A stretch of DNA of 64,000 bases from positions 1,612,001 to 1,676,000 of the forward strand of contig NC_087092.1 in the NCBI RefSeq assembly GCF_963855985.1, read 5' to 3'. Position numbers and translations under genes: made by a program. Below are positions 36,601 through 48,600 of this stretch, one piece after another. This DNA comes from Ostrinia nubilalis. Lineage: Eukaryota > Arthropoda > Insecta > Lepidoptera > Crambidae. Below the pieces are notes generated by a model. It saw nothing but the letters and a program-made list of their open reading frames with translations, was not told the origin of the DNA and did not search any database. The first letter of the stretch is position 1; each line of letters starts with the position of its first letter.

Positions 36601-39600
36601 CCTGTATATAATAGAAACTAAAAATAAACTGTTCTATGTTAAGTTCATTGAGTATATTTCCAGAAAATACAATACATAACCAAACGATGCTGCGTGTAAT
36701 GGATAAAAAACGTAAAGTTATCATTTGTGTAAATGAAAACATACTTTTTTTGGTAAATGTTGCCATTATGTAAACATTTGAGAGCTGCTTAGCTGATCAC
36801 GGCTTCAAATCCGTTGAGTGGCGTTTGAGAATACCATTTAAAATTGAAGGATACTTAAATTTAGGAGCCCGTCAGCTGAGTGAAAGATTTGAGTAGCGTT
36901 TCAGTATTCGGCCGTCAGTCGATCAGTGACCTTTCGCTTTTATAGATATAGAAGATAGATAGACGAGCTGTTTTCACACTTTGAATGTGAATAATTTGTA
37001 CAGTGGATAGCAAATCTGACTACACTTTTTTTGTTGCAAATAGACCCTCTATTACTACTACATAAGATGCCATAGCATTTAGCTTGTTGTGCTGTCGTCT
37101 GTACATTTTTTTCGATGTAGTATAGTAAGCTATTCGATAGAAGACATTCTTACCTGAACATGTGCTTCGTATGCCAGCACTTCGGTGGGTTTCAGAAGTC
37201 TCTTTATAAGTTGCTCCAGCGCTCGCTTGGTCTCGTTTAGACGCTCTTGATACTGTATTACTTCTTCCCTATAAAACAAAAATTGAACTGTAACTTGACT
37301 AAACAAGGTTTCTACATCACGAACGTTTGTTTTATACTCTTGAGGACTGGAGTCTGCTGAAAAGCTTTAGAAAGTACTCCTAAATTACACTCTGATTAAT
37401 TGGTTTACCAGGTGTTCCCTGTAGAATTCTAGTGGTATTGACGTCCGTAAACTAGAATGAGGTAAATGACTTCTATGACTTTTGTCAGAGTAAATACAAA
37501 TGAGTAGGTCATCTTCATAGAAACGCCCGAGCGCGGTTTGTATGTGAGCGCGCCAATACGTATGCGGCGCGCACGCACACACTTAGCGGTGAGTTGCCCC
37601 GAATTTTGTCAGTGTGTGCGTGCGCGCCGCATACGTATTGGCGCGCTTACAAACCGCGCTCGGTGCGTTTCTATGAAGATGACCTACTCATTTGTATTTA
37701 CTCTGCTTCTGTTGACTTCAAACGAACCTGTGCGCGGGATCGGCGGGATATTCCTCGGTGCAGTGCGTGTGCGCACAAACGGGCCACGTCTCGTTGAGCC
37801 ATTCATACTGGATGCGCGTGGGCTCGCGGCGCCATATGATCACTATGCGGTGCTCCATCTGAGACGCGTCCCCACCTAGACAAGTAAAATAAATGTAATC
37901 AGGTGGCCGCTTATTGTGACAGATTTTTAGCATTAGTAGTGTGACTATTTATGTACCGAAGCTGGAACGAGAACACCTTGCCATTTGATTCGCGAAACGT
38001 GACATGTAATAACGAAGGGCGGGCGGGACATATTGCTTGTAGAACTAATGGCCTTTAGAAGAAAAGTTCTCGAATGACGACTACGAGCCGGATGACGTAG
38101 TGTGGCCAGGTCTCCCACTAGATGGACCGATGATCTGGTGAAGGTCACGCGAGGTGCCTGGATGCAGGCGGCGCGGGACCGGTCTTTGTGGAAATCCTTG
38201 GGGGATCCTTTGTCCAGCAGTGGACGTCATTCGGCTGAAACAAACAAACAGCGCCACCTTTTGGGCGCAGTCTGTAGTAGCTCGTTGACAGATGTATTTA
38301 TTTATTTATATTAGGGAAACAAACAATTTTGATATACAGACAAATAATCACACATTAAAATGAATACAGAGTGCAGACTAAAAATTAATTAAATAGTAAT
38401 AAATTATACATTAATTTCTAAATGTCAAATAAATACAGTGTCAATTTTATAAAATGTCAAACAATTAAATTTCTAAAAATTATAAAATGACAAAAAGTTA
38501 AATATTAATAAAATTGTATAAATTAAATGTCAGAGAAATTACATGTCGCCACAAAAGAATGGTTGGATAATAGGGATGATGACTAGGTAATGAAATCGAA
38601 ATTCTATTTAGTTCGTCAGACAGATAATTAGAAAATATTAGGCTCATATTTTTTTTCTATAATCGAATAATTACAGTATTATATGTATTGAGTTGAAATG
38701 TCGCGTGACGTCACTTTTGAGTAAAAGTTCTTCTCAAGCGTGACGTATCGCGCCATTTCAACTCGATGTAGCACTGTTATTTAAGAGCCATTTTACATTT
38801 TCGTGCGAATTTCTAAGATTTTGGAAGCATGAATTACTATCTTAAGCAACACCCAGAGATTATTTAATAACTGCGAAAGATAGGTCAATCCTTGGTGTTG
38901 ACCATTAATGAAACGGATTTACTAAAACTCTTTTGCTTAATTCACAGTGCCCCATCTCCCACAACCATTTTACGGAAAAATTGCCGCAGACTCATTTTCA
39001 AAGTCCTGTATCTATTATTTATGCTCATATAATAAGCTTAAAAATATATAGTAATCATCGGACATATATTCTTGTAGTCCATTAATGAAATAGATTCTTG
39101 AATTTCATTACCATTATTGAGTAAAATCTAAAAATAATTTGGCAAATTTGAAGATTAACGTCACATTTTGATCGTGGTTTTTGGTTTAAAAACACAGCAA
39201 AAACTGCAATAAAAGTATCCCAAAATAAAGAATATTCATTTTAGAATTGATTTCTACAGTTATTGTTTAAATATTAGTAACCACTTTGTCAAAATACTGA
39301 TGTGAATATCAGTATAAATTACAATGCGCAAGCCGACATCGATTAGTATGGCGCGAGCGCCCGTCAAGGCAGGACCTGTGTCATTTTTCCCGCCGTGACG
39401 TTTACGTGCGTTCGTGTCGTAAAGCGGTAATTTGTACGGCGACCAAATACATTTAATACTATGCCGAGAGGCTGTTTCGAGTCGGCCGGCCGAGCAGAAA
39501 TTGAAATAATGAATTTTAATTTCTTTGACGGATCTGGGTGTAACTATGTATAATATGTAGGTATCATGTATTTAACTTAATAAATAAATTATAAAAAAGT

Positions 39601-42600
39601 ATATCCATTATGCTAGCACCCTTAACACAAGCATATTGGTTGCCTACTTTTGGACTAGATGGCGCTGTGAAATTGTCCAAAGATTTGTTCATTTATTTAT
39701 CCGCTTTGAGTTTTGTTTCGTGAAGAAGAAAAAGAAGCGTTTTGTTTCGAGAGGGAAGCTTTGTTTTTAAATCTACTAATAAAAGAGGAAAGATTTAATT
39801 GTTTGTTTGTTTGTTTGGAGGCAATAGGCTCCGAAAAAAAATTCTTTCACGATTTAGAATCCAAATTTTTTTCTATGTAGGCTATAAAATATTTTCAAAA
39901 ACTTTAGTCCAAAATCTTTGATAAAATTCGACGTTTAATAAATAAATTAGATAACATATTAATACTTTTTTTTTCAGTACGATTTTAGTACTTGTTTTTC
40001 AGAAATTCTACGATTTTACTAAACTTCTAAAGTGTATATTTTTTATGCATAATTTATTAACTTCTAAAATATACATATATCCTATTGATAGATGACGTGC
40101 TTCGTATTTTATTAAAATTATTACCTGACTAGGTTAAAAAGGTGTGGAATGTTTTTTTGGAGATAACTTGGTTCCATAGAAATATAGAGAGATGCTAAGT
40201 AATGCGCTGAGTTCGAAACTCAGTGTCGTATTAGAAATTTACACACACAAAGAAATCTAATTATGTGCTCATTATCCACTGCGGTATCAGTATTCAACGT
40301 TCGAATAATCTTTAGTATTATGCAAGCAATATGAACTGTTTACATAATGACGTCGCTACTGTCATCATTGCTTTCACAAGCAATATGTTCTAATTTGTCC
40401 CTTGTCACATTTCCCTTTAGTTTCTGTGATCTGTGCTTGTTTCTAAGTTGATATCAATGATATATTCCTTAGTACTTTTGATTTAAATTTTTTTTTTATT
40501 TTGACACGTGTTTGAAAAATCAAGGTCAGATTACAATAAAATAACGTGGTCCCTAAACCACGGTTTAAAATAGTGTGGTTGCATAGAGCCTGCAACGGGC
40601 AACCGCGTGCGCAGCTGCTCATACTAATTTTCGATACAAAAGCAAGTGTTGGCGCCCTCACGAGTTTTAGCGGAGTTCCATATGGTAGCGGGAGTAGACT
40701 TAATGGAAATCTATGCTTCTCCGACGAACAGTTGTATGTGGAATACTCCAGAGTATGCGCACACAATAGCCTGGCGATTTTAGCATCTGAAGGAAAAACA
40801 AAAAAACATTGTTTACAAAGAAATCTGCGGCAGGTGTAGTGTTTTAATTTTGTTTTAGAAAGATCTCATAATTTTGTAAGTATTCAAATATTTAAACATA
40901 ATAATTTGTAGATTTTATATCAAAAAATATAATCATTTAACAAAATTAATTTTCTTAGAATATTTTAATTCTATTAGAACCATTTTCCACTTCATCGCAG
41001 AAGAAGTCGCGGGCAAAAAGCTAGTATGAAATATGTAGTATTGCCCGCGGCTTCTGGTTTGTCACAGATCGTCATAAATTATAGCCTATACATTGTTATT
41101 CTGGTCAACGCCAGGGATGGATGAGCTTCGCTGTCGCTGGCGACAGCAGGGTCTTCTGGTTCAGGGTTCATGGCGTAGGTCTCAGGCAAAATGAAATCCA
41201 CTCGTAGAAATTAATAAACTCAGTGTATTCACGAAAATAATTACACACAGCACTAGAGTCGTATCGGAACTGAGTGAACCAAAGGTCTTGCGATAGGAAC
41301 GTCAGACCCGAGTGACAGTTGAACACAGACTGCCTAGTACTGCTGTACTGTTCTGTAAAGTTTCATCAAAATCTGTTCAGTAGTTTTTGCGTGAAAGTGT
41401 AACAAACATCCAGACATACACACAAACTTTCGTATTTATAATATTAATAAGACTAGTAAGAAGTAAGATAGTAAGATGAATTATTTTAGTTATTTGTTTA
41501 CTTATATTAATATTTATTTATTTATTTCTTAGCTCTGTCTGATAATGGATCTGGAGGAGATGCAATGGCCACCTCCGTAACAAAACAATAGAACCCTATG
41601 GAGTTTGGGCTTGTGTGATTCGCCTTGACGAATATTTCGTATCCAGGGTTCGATGATGGAGCTGTAAGGGGGCAAATTTTTTTTGTCACTACTGTGACTC
41701 TCTTTATTTTGTACTTAATATATATTTTACATATTATACCTATTCGTGTTTCATTATGAATCGAAACATAAAAGACTTAATAAACTCTATTAAAAATTTA
41801 AATTAATTTATCCAGTTTGAATACCTCATTCTACCTTAAAATTAATAACTTAAATCAAGTCTTAATACGGTCACGGTTCAAGATTTTTTTGTCCATTTCA
41901 GCGTTCTTTTTACTCTTTTGACGTTGCGTTGACAGCTTTTACCTAAATTCGCGCGGAATATTTTTGTGAAATGGCTCTTAATTATGAAAGAAAATAAAAA
42001 ATATGAGTCTTATATTTTCTAATTATCTGTCTGACGGACAAATAATTGAACTTTTGTCATCTAAAGCCTGGTCCGTGAGCACGTAGAATTTTTTCCAATG
42101 ACCCCAAGCTGCCCATCCTTGTCGCTTGCACGTAATTATGTTGCTATCGCACTCGTACACTCACTGTGGGCGCGCGTCGCACAGTCGCGACAGCAATATA
42201 ATTACGCGCGAGCGATAAGGATGGGTAGCTTGGGGCCATTGGACAAAATTCTACGTGCTTACAGACCGGGCTTTAGCAATAGTAGTGTGACTTTTTATGG
42301 ACCGAAGTCGGGACAAAAACACCTCTTCATTCGCTAAATGAGACGTGTAATAACAAAGGCTATTGGATGCTTATTTGGCAGCAGCGGGTGGGATATATTG
42401 ACATTTGGCAGACGTACACCAACGAGTACCTAATAACTAAATGAATGAATGGATGTGATTGGAAGATCGCGCGGAGAGCTGTATCGGCCTCTACAATCGA
42501 CGTGGATGCCTCAACGTGACCACAACCACTCTGCCGACTAAGAAGAATAAGGATGGATGAATTAATGCAGAGTTTCGCAAACTTTTTGTGTTCAAGGTAC

Positions 42601-45600
42601 ATCTAGGAAAACGAAATTTTTTGGACACACACATGAAAAGCTTTTTGAGCAATTACCTTTATTAGTCTTACTTGCTTACTAAAAATTATGATTTTTATTT
42701 ATATGATAACCTTGTTTTTCAGGCCATCTAATGACCACGGTGCACCAGTGGCCGCGGCACACCCTTTGCGGAACACTGAATGAATGGATGGATGGTTGGA
42801 TGAATGAATAAATAAAACACGTCTGACCTGCGCCGGCGGCGAGCGCGGCCACGAACTGGTGCTGCGCGTGCGCGTACACGTAGGCGTAGGTCAGCCGCTC
42901 GGGCGCCGCCGCCGCCAGCCGCCGCAGCGCCACCACCCATGGCCATCCAGCAGGAGACTGACCTGCGCCGGCGGCGAGCGCGGCCACGAACTGGTGCTGC
43001 GCGTGCGCGTACACGTAGGCGTAGGTCAGCCGCTCGGGCGCCGCCGCCGCCAGCCGCCGCAGCGCCACCACCCATGGCCATCCAGCAGGAGACTGACCTG
43101 CGCCGGCGGCGAGCGCGGCCACGAACTGGTGCTGCGCGTGCGCGTACACGTAGGCGTAGGTCAGCCGCTCGGGCGCCGCCGCCGCCAGCCGCCGCAGCGC
43201 CACCACCCATGGCCATCCAGCAGTAGACTGACCTGCGCCGGCGGCGAGCGCGGCCACGAACTGGTGCTGCGCGTGCGCGTACACGTAGGCGTAGGTCAGC
43301 CGCTCGGGCGCCGCCGCCGCCAGCCGCCGCAGCGCCACCACCCATGGCCATCCAGCAGTAGACTGACCTGCGCCGGCGGCGAGCGCGGCCACGAACTGGT
43401 GCTGCGCGTGCGCGTACACGTAGGCGTAGGTCAGCCGCTCGGGCGCCGCCGCCGCCAGCCGCCGCAGCGCCACCACCCATGGCCATCCAGCAGGAGACTG
43501 ACCTGCGCCGGCGGCGAGCGCGGCCACGAACTGGTGCTGCGCGTGCGCGTACACGTAGGCGTAGGTCAGCCGCTCGGGCGCCGCCGCCGCCAGCCGCCGC
43601 AGCGCCACCACCCATGGCCATCCAGCAGTAGACTGACCTGCGCCGGCGGCGAGCGCGGCCACGAACTGGTGCTGCGCGTGCGCGTACACGTAGGCGTAGG
43701 TCAGCCGCTCGGGCGCCGCCGCCGCCAGCCGCCGCAGCGCGCGCAGCCCGGCGCCCGCGCGCGCCACCAGCACGCAGCACAGCCGCCGCCGCGCCGCGCG
43801 CCACTCCACAGGGCACACGCGCTCCAGCACGCTCTGGGGAACAAGCGGGAATCAGCAAAGGCATTTACATTAATAAAGCCTAGTCTGGTCCGGGATAGGG
43901 TTGCCAGGTCCAAAATCAATTCATTCATAATTTGGCCGGACATTTTACCCTAAAAGCCGGACAAGTGACGGGTGGAGGGGGGGGTGCAATTATTGTCATA
44001 GCTCACGAGTGAGTACTGTCATCGTATCATCGGCCGCCCAACATAACATCCTGAATCCTGATGCGTGCGCTTCATATTATTCTGTGGTTCAACTTTCACC
44101 TGGCGCAGCAGGTCAAATAAAAAGCCTAACAAACACACAAAAACAACAAAAGGACAGGCTGGACAAGACCGTAAAAAGCCAAACATGTCCGGCTAAAGCC
44201 GGACGCCTGGCAACCCTAGTCCGGGAGCACGTAGAATTTTGTCCAATGACCCCAAGCTACCCATCCTGCATATGTTGCTGTCACCCTCGCACACTCACTG
44301 CGGGCGTGCGTCCCACAGTCGCGACAGCAATATAATTACGACTATAGATGGATAGTCTTATATCAGCGTTTTTCAACCTTTTTCATGACACGACCCCCCT
44401 AGTATGAAAAAATATTTTGCGACCCACCGACTGTTTGCTTTTTTTCATGCATTTTATAATGTTACAAAGATGATGTAGGAACTGAATATTTCAATCCATA
44501 CAACATTTATGCATTTACTTAAATTAGATTTCGGATGAATCTATCTTTATAACTTAACTGTTTTTTTACTGAGGTGGTTTTTACGACCTCTCGCGACCCC
44601 CCTATAGAGGCTTGGCGATCCCCCAGGGTGTCGCGACCCACAGGATGAAAAACACTGTCTTATACAAACACTTCGTCAAAAGTGAGGCCATAATCTTATA
44701 TCATTACTGTCAAATCTTATGTCATTACTAATAATAACGAAAAGCGATGACAAATAAGTATTAGACTAGGCGCAGATCACCGATTTTTAGTTGGCCGATA
44801 CTTGGACCCGATTTTAATTTGTATGAAGAATCGGCCAAATCAAATCGGTATTAATAATGTGCGCACTTCCATACATGCCCATACTGATCAACTGCCCGAC
44901 TAAACTATCAGCCGACGAAAAATCGACTGTACCTGGACATAAAGTATATCAATTTGTGTTATGTGCACTGTGTTTCTTACGTTCACGGCGCACGACCTAA
45001 ATCCTAGCTAGACCCTATGCATAACATACAAATGAAGTAAACAAATCAATCCTTTAGGCCCAAAACAGACGGTGGAACGCAACTGCAACGAAACTGCAAC
45101 TGCTAGTTACTTTTGAGTTGCATCTAAGTTTCTGCCATAGCGTCCGTTGAGAGACCACACATGACGCGACCAGTTTGAAACTTTTAGTTTCAGTTTCATT
45201 CCTCAGAATCATCAGAAAGTTGCAGTTTCGTTGCAGTTGCGTTTCACTGTCTGTTCTGGGCCTTAGTCAACAAAGATTCAAAGATTACAACTAAGTATTG
45301 CTAGTGGGTGGTAACCAAACTAAGTTACACACCATACAAGTGGATTGGAGTACCAACCTGGGAAGACAGTCTGGGTAGTGTCAGCATCTGATTAGCTTCA
45401 ATCAGCTGGTGCAGCGTCTGCGTTGGAATCTCGGTGGTGCTGACAGTGGCTGCTGGCTCCTCACTGTCTTCTTTAAGGAGAACCATAGTGTCGGTTTGTC
45501 TCTGGACCTTGTACCGGGCTGTCACGTTCTGGGTATCGCGAGCCGTCATGTCAACGAAGCTGAGAAAAATGCAATCTTGTAAATGTTGATTTCGTTTACT

Positions 45601-48600
45601 AAACATGATATTCCTTGATTCCTGTTCTTGCCAAAGTTTGAGGTAGTTAGCTGATAATAAATAAAGGAAGTACAAAGGTGCCCAGGTTTCTTCCACCACC
45701 ATTTTTCAGCACCAGTGGTGTTTTGTATTGTAATATTGGTCCAAAGTGGCAGGGTAAATGCGCTAATGCAGAATTTGAATTTTATCAGTTTACCTAATAC
45801 CTGTGCTTTACTGAGAGAGGGCGCCTGTCACTATACCTGATTTTGTTATCATCGTCATAAAAGTGCCTCTTCTGATTATAGCGTCTGTAATGTAACATCA
45901 TGGTAAAGTAATAAAGAATTAGGCTGAGTTGCACCAACCTATTTTAACCGTGACTTTAACGATAACCGGTGTATTTTGCATGGAGTTTGACAGATTTTTG
46001 ACGTTTGTCAAAGTTAAAGTAAGATGGTGCAACCCAGCCTTAGAATTAGAAAGTGTCTCACCCAAAAGCGACTCTGTCTCTATAGTGGAAGGCGGCGATG
46101 AGGTACCGCAGGCGAATAGTGGCACGTTCCTCGAAGATCAGCGCCTTCACCTTGTTGTCCTCGAAGTCCGACACGAAGGCCTCTGCGTTGCCGTTGTTTA
46201 TGCCGCGCACCAGCTTGTACGGGAACTTCCAGCGGATGAACTCTGGGGATGAAGGACAAAAATATTAATAATAGGCTAGATGACGAAATTTCAATTATTT
46301 GTCCGTCAGACAGATAATTAGAAAATATTAGACTCATATTTTTTTCCATAGTCGAATAATTACAGTATTAAATTGAGTTGAAATGTCGCGTGACGTCACT
46401 TTTGAGTAAAAATTCTACTCAAGCATGATGTATCGCGCCATTTCAACTCGATGTAGCTCTGTTATTATTTAATTATGAAAGAAAATAAAAAATATAAGTA
46501 ATATTTTCTAATTATCTGTCTGACGGACAAATAATTAACTACTAAATAGAATTTCGATTTCATTACCCAGTCATCATCCCTATTGTATTGCTAACGCCCG
46601 TATTCACAAACATTACTATGAGGTCTCACAGTGCGCGTGACGCACAGGGTGACACACGAACCAATCACAGAGCTCTACAACGCTGTGCGTTTGATTTGCT
46701 GCTTCACTCAAGCAAGCATCGTTTGTGATTACGGGCGTAAATGTCATGTACACATGTTTATCCAACACCAGCGTGAGACATGGCACCCCATGCACGCCCA
46801 CGCGCCGCGCTAATCCCGCTTCGTGGCCCGCGTGAACTGTCGCTAGCGTCACGCCCAATGGCTATATCACACTTAAACACCAATATCAACTCACCTAGAA
46901 TCTTCGGCAGCGACGACAGCCCCTCTTTGTAAATGTACACATGTTTATCCAACACCAGCGTGAGACATGGTACTCCGTGGACGCCCACGCGACACGCTAA
47001 TCCCAACTCATGATCCGAGTTGACTATCGCTAGCGTCACGCCCAATAGCTACAGTGTACTTATATCTGTGTTTACTCACCTAATATCTTCGGCAGCGACG
47101 ACAGCCCCTCCTTATAAATGTACACGTGTTTATCCAGCACCAGCGTGAGACATGGCACCCCATGCACGCCCACGCGCCGCGCTAATCCCGCTTCGTGACC
47201 CGCGTGGACTGTCGCTAGCGTCACGCCCAATAGCTATATCACACATAAACACCAATATCAACTCACCTAGAATCTTTGGCAGCGACGACAGCCCCTCCTT
47301 ATAAATGTACACATGTTTATCCAACACCAGCGTGAGACATGGCACTCCATGCACGCCCACGCGACGCGCTAATCCCGCCTCATGACCCGCGTGGACTGTC
47401 GCTAGCGTCACGCCTAATGGCTGCAACGCATCTACAAGTCGCCGCCACGCCGCCGCCGAGCGGACGCACTCGAAACACCAGTCGGTGTAGAACAGGACGA
47501 TAGCCGGCGTGTTGACGCTCTTCTCGATTATGTTGTTTTCGAAATGGCTGAAGAAGACAAAACCAATTAAAAATGTATAAAATGGTAAGAACGCCACCAC
47601 GCCTCGGCAGAGCGAACGTACTACCGAAACAGGGCAATAGCCGGCGTGTTGAAGCTCTTATCGATTATGTTGTTTTCGAAATGACTGAAGAAGATTGTTT
47701 TTTCCATTTTATTGATTGATTGTTCCAATTTACAATGATGATAATATAGAAGCATGTAAGTAGCATAGCAGTGCTTCAGCGGTGGATTATCAGACACCAA
47801 ATTTAGTCTCATCAGAGTGGTAAAATAGAACTAAGTGTGCTTTAATATTTAAAGTATGTATTGAATGGACCACAAGCCTGAGGCAGATAAATAATTTCTA
47901 CACATTTACCAATACACTCTGTCTTTACCAATACTGAGATTTGCTTGTAGACCATTTTAACTATACAATTATTTAGATGAGAGCTTTATTAGATGCAGCA
48001 ATTTGTTATATTTTAAAATCCTTAATGCAACTCTAAATGTAGAAGTGACTCACCGTGTTGTCACAGACAGTTTGTGAAATAATGTAATATCCTGATCTTG
48101 TGTTCTGAAGTGGGTGCCAAAGAATTCCTCAAATGGGTCATTGCTGAAATATGAAAATTTTGAAACATTCATTAAATTCCAATTATTGTAGATCACTAAT
48201 CATTCTCTTACACAGTAGTAAACACACTTTGAAGTTCTAATGCCTGTAGTCTGCACAATTATATTTTATTCTTTTCTTGTCAGTGAAACTAAATATTAGA
48301 CAAATGGAAGTATTCTCTTAGTTTTTACATTTACCATTTTAATAAAGAATGAAAATACAATAAAAATTGTATAAACATAGTTAACTAAATTTGTAATTTA
48401 AAAACCTACTATAGCTTACTGATAATATAAAAAAGAACATCACATTAATGAATTAAACAAACCAACCTGAATCTAGCATACTGGCTGTAGTCGTGCCTTG
48501 GTTTGTACATATGTTCGTCTTCGTTCGTAATGCCATACAGATCATACGCCTGCCGTCTCTCGGTGTCTGACAGAAGCTCATACGCTTGTTTAATCTCCAC

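Noticed and set aside
42728..43953. Repeat-rich ORFs on both strands over the exon 7 array
   Set aside because: A 135-bp GC-rich unit without stops opens several frames at once. Only the minus frame with [13 protein letters not shown] joins the flanking DNAJC16 exons.
46758..47045. Separate small thioredoxin-like gene
   Set aside because: It is the drifted partial copy of DNAJC16 exon 4 lacking an acceptor and a CxxC motif.
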